DNA from: UBA10205 sp964373815
GTDB taxonomy: Archaea > Iainarchaeota > Iainarchaeia > Iainarchaeales > Iainarchaeaceae
Direction of reading: 5' to 3'
NCBI GenBank assembly: GCA_964373815.1
Contig: CAYJWI010000004.1
Span: forward strand, 1-61,233
DNA: 61,233 bases
Below the pieces are notes generated by a model. That model was not told the DNA's origin and searched no databases. It was given only the letters and a program-made list of their open reading frames with translations. Position numbers and translations under genes: made by a program. Below, in pieces: positions 57,252 through 61,233 of the stretch. How positions within the stretch are numbered: the first letter of the stretch is position 1; each line of letters starts with the position of its first letter.

Positions 57252-58115
57252 TCAAGAACACGTGCCGACCCCGAGGGTGAGCAAATCCCGTCCGCCAGTT
57301 GAGAACCCGAGGATTATTATCGCAAGCTTCACAAACCCGCGGAAGTTCTCGTCCTTCACATCATGGTCCACAGCGTGGATTATCAAGAGCGCAAGAACCA
57401 CTTTCACGAGTATGAAGAGCAGTGGGTTCGCCCCAAGGATTGCGCCGCTAAGGGGGTGCTGCTCGCCGCACTTGAGGACGCTTGTGGCGACAAAAGTCGC
57501 GCTCGCATCAAGCGCCTGCCCCGCCACCACCAAGACACTCGCCTTGTCCGCAAAGAAATGCCTGTACTTGAGTTCCACTATTTTTTTGGTGGAAAAAGTT
57601 ATCGCCCCGACCATTGCAACCACGAGCCCGAAGTTCACCCATTCCCTGAAAATGCTGAATTCATAGACCAGTGCCGGAAGCGAGATGAGTATCCCGATTG
57701 CCAAAAAGGTTCTCTTGAAGCCTTCCTCGTTTTTCGAAAACTTTTTTGCGGCAATTAGCGCGAGGATTGTGATCGCCGCAGTCAAAAACCAAATTCCGGG
57801 GGTAAAAGTGTAGAAGCCGAATTTGAGCGGCGAGCAGGTCTTTGCGAATTCAAGAGAGATGCCTCCGATGCCGAGCACAAAGCCCAAATCATTCAGCACG
57901 CGCAGCGAGGAGCCGAAAAGCACGAAGCCGAGCGCCGCAACCATGAAATGGTAATCTATCGCCACGCCTTTTTTCTTGAGGAATGGGTAGATGACATATA
58001 CACAGAGGATGAAGAGCATGAGAGCGTAAACCGCGGTGTTGACGAGGTTGTACCCCTGCACCCCCGCTGTCACCGCCGGCTTGCAGAAATACTCGAAGAG
58101 AAAATCGGATGCCAT
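57252..58115 (-). CDS. DUF63 family integral membrane protein
   Basis: The 287-aa protein has seven or eight hydrophobic segments, starting with GYNLVNTAVYALMLFILCVY, and the conserved-looking VVAGQALDASATFVAT and FILVKVVLALLIIHAVD. The pattern matches the archaeal DUF63 family; function unknown. It is divergent from trm5; AAATTAAAT at 58138-58147 is about 27 nt upstream of ATG 58115, so the two genes have overlapping divergent promoters. Confidence 0.85.
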   Translation of the reverse strand: MASDFLFEYFCKPAVTAGVQGYNLVNTAVYALMLFILCVYVIYPFLKKKGVAIDYHFMVAALGFVLFGSSLRVLNDLGFVLGIGGISLEFAKTCSPLKFGFYTFTPGIWFLTAAITILALIAAKKFSKNEEGFKRTFLAIGILISLPALVYEFSIFREWVNFGLVVAMVGAITFSTKKIVELKYRHFFADKASVLVVAGQALDASATFVATSVLKCGEQHPLSGAILGANPLLFILVKVVLALLIIHAVDHDVKDENFRGFVKLAIIILGFSTGGRDLLTLGVGTCS

Positions 58116-58116
58116 T

Positions 58117-58147
58117 GCTTTATATTCCCTCCAAGTTTATTTAATTT
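58117..58147. promoter_or_regulatory. Overlapping divergent promoters of DUF63 and trm5
   Basis: CTTTATATTCC (58119-58129) is about 26 nt from ATG 58149 on the plus strand. AAATTAAATAA (58137-58147) is about 27 nt from ATG 58115 on the minus strand. The whole intergenic space is 33 nt. Confidence 0.6.
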
Positions 58148-58148
58148 T

Positions 58149-59204
58149 ATGGGAAAAACGGGAATCGAGGTAGATGGTGCAAGCGCGCAGGGAGTGCACG
58201 GATTCCTGCTCCGCAAAGGCCTTCTAGACAGGGAATCGCGGGTGATGCGCGGAAAGGGCAAGGTCATTTTTCCTTGCCGTATCGGCAAAAAGGATTTTGC
58301 GTCAATGAAAAAACTTGCGGCTTCGGCAAAGCTCGTATCCCGCAACTTCGAAGCCCGCGAAAGCAGGCCCAAAAACCTCAAGGAAGCGCTCGAAGGGAAA
58401 TTGTCCAAGGGCAAGCTAAAGCAGCTTCCGCGTGCATTCGACCTTCTTGGGGATGTTGCTATAATCGAGATTCCAAAGAAGCTCGAGGGCGTTGAGAAGG
58501 AAATAGGCAAGGCGCTCATGCAGGTGAATAATTCTGTTGAATCAGTTTTCGCGAAAACCGGCGCGCACGAGGGGGTTTTCAGGAATGAGCCGGTAAAGCT
58601 CATCGCCGGGAAGAAAAAGGAATTCGCGGCTTACAGGGAGCAGGGCTGCACTTTTCGCATAAGTCTTGGAAAGGTTTTTTTTTCGCCGAGGCTTTCGCAG
58701 GAGAGGCAAAGGATTTCCGGCCTCATAACGGGGGGGGATAAGGTCGCCGCGCTTTTCGCAGGCGTTGGACCCTTCCCAATAGTGTTCGCGAAAAACTCGC
58801 CGATGCAAAGCGCGGTTGCGATAGAGCTAAACCCCCAAGCGGTAGAGGACATGAGGCATAACATCATTGCAAACAAGGTGGAAGGCAAAGTCGAGGCGGT
58901 GCTGGGCGATGTGAAAGAGCTTTCGCACAAATATGCGGGGCAGTTTGGCCGCGCGGTGATGCCCCTGCCGAAAGGCGGGGAAAACTTTCTCGAAGATGCA
59001 ATCCGCTATATCAGGCCAGAAGGCGGGGTTGTGCATTACTACCAATTCGTTTCCAGAAAATCGCCCTTCACGGTCCCACTCGCCCAGATAAAAAAAGCCT
59101 GCGCGGACGCAGGAAGGGGATTCAAAATCCTTTTGAAGAAAAAGGTGAGGGATTATTCCGCCGGCACAATCCAGGTGGTGGTCGATTTTAGGGTTTGGAA
59201 CTAG
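58149..59204 (+). CDS. trm5: tRNA (guanine37-N1)-methyltransferase Trm5/aTrm5
   Basis: Methylates G37 next to the anticodon to keep reading frame. The 351-aa protein has a small N-terminal domain (EVDGASAQGVHGFLLRKGLL), the middle RAFDLLGDVAIIEIPKKLE, FFSPRLSQERQRI, the SAM site DKVAALFAGVGPFPIVFAKN, VAIELNPQAVEDMRHNI and AVMPLPKGGENFLEDA (catalytic MPLP in place of NxP). It belongs to the archaeal/eukaryotic Trm5 family; Taw2-type side activities cannot be excluded. Confidence 0.92.
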   Translation: MGKTGIEVDGASAQGVHGFLLRKGLLDRESRVMRGKGKVIFPCRIGKKDFASMKKLAASAKLVSRNFEARESRPKNLKEALEGKLSKGKLKQLPRAFDLLGDVAIIEIPKKLEGVEKEIGKALMQVNNSVESVFAKTGAHEGVFRNEPVKLIAGKKKEFAAYREQGCTFRISLGKVFFSPRLSQERQRISGLITGGDKVAALFAGVGPFPIVFAKNSPMQSAVAIELNPQAVEDMRHNIIANKVEGKVEAVLGDVKELSHKYAGQFGRAVMPLPKGGENFLEDAIRYIRPEGGVVHYYQFVSRKSPFTVPLAQIKKACADAGRGFKILLKKKVRDYSAGTIQVVVDFRVWN

Positions 59205-59306
59205 AGTTTGGGGCAAGATAGTGCTGTGGGATTTTGTGGTTTTGGCGGGTTTAGCGTAGCATTATTAAGTGTTTTTTCCCCTCTTTGTCTTTGGAAAGGT
59301 TTTGCT

Positions 59307-59960
59307 ATGAACTTGGTTCTTTTGGGCCCCCCGGGGACAGGAAAAGGCACTATTGCAAAGTTCATAGAGATAAGGTTCGGCTGTGTGCACGTCTCGACTG
59401 GCGCTCTTCTGCGCGACGAGGTCGCGAACAAGACCTCGCTCGGGAATGAAATCGAGCCGCTTCTCCATGAAGGGAAATTCGTCGCTGACGATGTTGTGCA
59501 CAAGATACTGAAAAAAAGGCTTTTGTCCGTGAAGGGCAAGAGCTTTGTGCTCGACGGCTATCCGCGCAACATAAGCCAGGGAAAGGACCTCGACGCGCTC
59601 CTCGCCGAACTCGGGATCGGGCTTGACATGGTGCTCGAAATCGACTCCGACCGCGGCCTCATAGTGAAAAGGCTTTCAGCGCGCAGGCAGTGTGTTTCAT
59701 GCAAGAGGATTTACGGCCTCGACGTGCCATCGAAAAAGGAAGGGGTGTGCGACGAGTGCGGCTCTGAAACAATCCTGCGGTCTGACGATGCCACTGAGGT
59801 CGTGAAAAGCAGGCTCTACCTCTACGACCAGATAACAAAGCCGCTCAGCGACTTTTATGAAAAGAAAAGCCTGCTGCGCAAAATAGACGGCAACCGCTCG
59901 CTGCAGGAAATATTTGCAGAAGTCGAGAAGATGCTCTTGAAATTCGAAAAGGCTGGTTGA
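59307..59960 (+). CDS. adk: Adenylate kinase (zinc-LID, bacterial type)
   Basis: Interconverts ATP, ADP and AMP. The 217-aa protein has the P-loop GPPGTGKGTIAKFI, VSTGALLRDEV, VLDGYPRNISQGK, and a LID with CVSCKRIYG and CDECG, which is the four-cysteine zinc form. The archaeal AdkA type is different. ATG 59307 is the family start; the frame extends upstream but without homology. GGAAAGG precedes it. Confidence 0.96.
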   Translation: MNLVLLGPPGTGKGTIAKFIEIRFGCVHVSTGALLRDEVANKTSLGNEIEPLLHEGKFVADDVVHKILKKRLLSVKGKSFVLDGYPRNISQGKDLDALLAELGIGLDMVLEIDSDRGLIVKRLSARRQCVSCKRIYGLDVPSKKEGVCDECGSETILRSDDATEVVKSRLYLYDQITKPLSDFYEKKSLLRKIDGNRSLQEIFAEVEKMLLKFEKAG

Positions 59961-60869
59961 ATGGTTGAAGTTGTAATAGTAGGCTCTGTCGCGCTGGATG
60001 ATGTGAAGACACCGTTCGGCGAAGTGAAAAATGCTCTCGGCGGCTCAGCCACTTACGCATCCATAGCCTGCTCGCTTTTCTCAAAGCCGGGGATTGTGGG
60101 CGTTGTCGGGAAGGATTTTCCGCACAAGTACATCGAGCTTCTCGAATCCAAAAAAATCGACCTGCAGGGGCTCGAAGTTGACCGGAAAGGCAAGACCTTC
60201 AGGTGGAAAGGGGAATACGGCCTCGACCTAAACACGGCAAAGACAATCAAAACAGAACTCAATGCTTTCCAGTCATTTTCCCCGAAGCTTCCGGAAGCTT
60301 ACAGGAAGGCTGATTTCCTTTTCCTTGGGAACATTGGCCCGGAGCTGCAGCTCTCGGTCCTTGCGCAGATGGAAAAGAGGCCGAAGCTGGTTGTTGCCGA
60401 CACAATGAACCTCTGGATTGAAACAAAAAGGCAGAAAGTCCTCGAAGTGGTGGAGGAAGTCGACCTCTGCCTGATGAATGATGCGGAGGCGAGGCAGCTT
60501 TTCAGGACAAGCAGCATTGTCAAGGCTGCGAGGGAAATACTCCGCCTTGATTCGGAGAGCGCGATAATAAAGAAGGGCGAGCACGGCTGCGTGCTTTTCA
60601 CCAAAGATTCTTATTTTTCCTGCCCGGGCTATCCGCTCGAGAACGTAAAAGACCCTACAGGCTCTGGCGATGCGTTCGGCGGAAGCCTTATAGGCTATCT
60701 TGCAAAGACGCGCGATTTTTCCCACGCGAACATGCGCAAGGCGGTTGTCTATGCTTCCTCCACAGCTTCATTCAACGCGGAAGGCTTTTCGGTAGAGAGG
60801 CTCAAGTCCGTTGCATTGAAGGATGTGCAGCAGAGATATTCCGAATTCGCAGGGTTCGTGAAGTTTTAA
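59961..60869 (+). CDS. PfkB-family carbohydrate/nucleoside kinase
   Basis: The 302-aa protein has VIVGSVALDDVKTPFG, GGSATYASIACSLFS, NDAEARQLF, IIKKGEHGCVLF and the catalytic DPTGSGDAFGGSLIGYL with the base Asp. The sugar or nucleoside substrate cannot be read from the sequence. The ATG directly follows the adk stop (TGAATG), so translationally coupled. Confidence 0.9.
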   Translation: MVEVVIVGSVALDDVKTPFGEVKNALGGSATYASIACSLFSKPGIVGVVGKDFPHKYIELLESKKIDLQGLEVDRKGKTFRWKGEYGLDLNTAKTIKTELNAFQSFSPKLPEAYRKADFLFLGNIGPELQLSVLAQMEKRPKLVVADTMNLWIETKRQKVLEVVEEVDLCLMNDAEARQLFRTSSIVKAAREILRLDSESAIIKKGEHGCVLFTKDSYFSCPGYPLENVKDPTGSGDAFGGSLIGYLAKTRDFSHANMRKAVVYASSTASFNAEGFSVERLKSVALKDVQQRYSEFAGFVKF

Positions 60870-60900
60870 AACAATCGGCTGATAATTATTTACGTTTATT

Positions 60901-61224
60901 ATGGCTCTAAAAACTTCCAAAGATGCCCCCCTAAGGGTTTGCCAGAGGTGCGGCTCCGAGCAGGTGGTTTTTAGGAGATGGGCCGAGCCTTCGGAGCAGG
61001 CAGTTTGCGGGAACTGCGGCTACCGGGGGCCTGCTGTCAATGCTTCGCCTGAAAAACAGAAAAAAATAGGCGAGGAGTTCTCGAGGAAAAGCTTCGCGGC
61101 AGAATCGAAGTTTGAGGGAAAAAACCTCGAGCGGACGGTTGAGAGGTCGGTTGCGCTGATTGCCCTGCTCGCCATGATGTTCCTGCTCATAACAGCACTG
61201 GTAATATCGTTCCTGAGCACTTGA
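60901..61224 (+). CDS. Zinc-ribbon protein with C-terminal membrane helix, 107 aa
   Basis: An N-terminal zinc ribbon, VCQRCGS then VCGNCGYRGP (two CxxC pairs about 20 residues apart), a charged linker, and one C-terminal hydrophobic segment (VALIALLAMMFLLITALVISFL, about 82-104). The zinc ribbon faces the cytoplasm in this topology. No specific family. A TTTTAAAAC box at 60864-60872 is 33 nt upstream. The stop is just before the window end. Confidence 0.75.
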   Translation: MALKTSKDAPLRVCQRCGSEQVVFRRWAEPSEQAVCGNCGYRGPAVNASPEKQKKIGEEFSRKSFAAESKFEGKNLERTVERSVALIALLAMMFLLITALVISFLST

Positions 61225-61233
61225 TTTTTAGGC

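Noticed and set aside
59208..59306. N-terminal extension of adenylate kinase
   Set aside because: The extra 33 residues do not resemble the family, and ATG 59307 directly precedes the P-loop strand.
1..61233. CRISPR array, insertion sequence, integrase or attachment site
   Set aside because: No regularly spaced repeats, no transposase or integrase motif, and no duplicated tRNA 3-prime end were found. The helix-turn-helix in the 2616 gene lacks a nuclease domain.

Overview
This 61 kb window is archaeal chromosome, most likely from a small-genome (DPANN-like) archaeon. Marker genes support an archaeal origin: dph5, trm5, DUF357, DUF63, EndoMS/NucS, an archaeal NadM, archaeal PurS/PurL/PurQ, and a tRNA-Pro interrupted at position 37/38 by an intron with a bulge-helix-bulge. 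First genes of transcription units usually have a TATA-like box centred about 25-28 nt before the start codon, which implies leaderless mRNAs. Operon-internal genes use GGTG/GGAGG Shine-Dalgarno sites or ATGA/TGATG overlaps. A Diapherotrites-type affiliation would fit the mix of bacterial-type biosynthesis genes (nadA/nadC, purH/purN, uvrABC), but that is inference.

Layout. 1-4.5 kb: small basic ORFs, CTP synthase, intron-containing tRNA-Pro, orphan genes, a 30-residue cysteine peptide gene and a candidate structured ncRNA. 4.5-9.8 kb: PRPP synthetase divergent from a degenerate HAD protein, enolase, a CNNM/CorB-type membrane protein, pterin carbinolamine dehydratase with EndoMS/NucS. 10-14.6 kb: cofactor genes nadA, nadC-nadM, and pdxS-orphan-pdxT. 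14.6-17.9 kb: a redox cluster of winged-helix regulator, small membrane protein, lipoprotein thioredoxin, CcdA and a DipZ-like thioredoxin. 17.9-23 kb: TldE/TldD, a 59-aa orphan inside a duplicated segment, MsrB, a DHH phosphoesterase. 23-29.6 kb: uvrB-uvrA-uvrC operon. 30-50 kb: a dispersed purine/one-carbon supercluster (purS-purL-purQ; purF; purD; fau; glyA-folD-purN-purH; purA; purC; purB-purM), interrupted by orphan genes, a GNAT and a damaged hicBA module. 50-54.5 kb: CutA, a pyruvate-type 2-oxoacid:ferredoxin oxidoreductase (porGDAB), Nudix, acylphosphatase. 54.5-61 kb: membrane-anchored extracellular protein, DUF357-dph5, an orphan with a possible 5-prime frameshift, DUF63 divergent from trm5, adk, a PfkB kinase, and a zinc-ribbon membrane protein.

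The genes fit together metabolically. PRPP synthetase feeds purF, nadC and, indirectly, CTP formation. GlyA, FolD and Fau supply the tetrahydrofolate one-carbon units required by PurN and PurH. PurA/PurB/PurM/PurC/PurD/PurLSQ complete almost all of the route to AMP; purE and the GMP branch are not in the window. PorGDAB and enolase belong to central carbon flow. All family assignments were made by reading protein motifs; no database search was possible.
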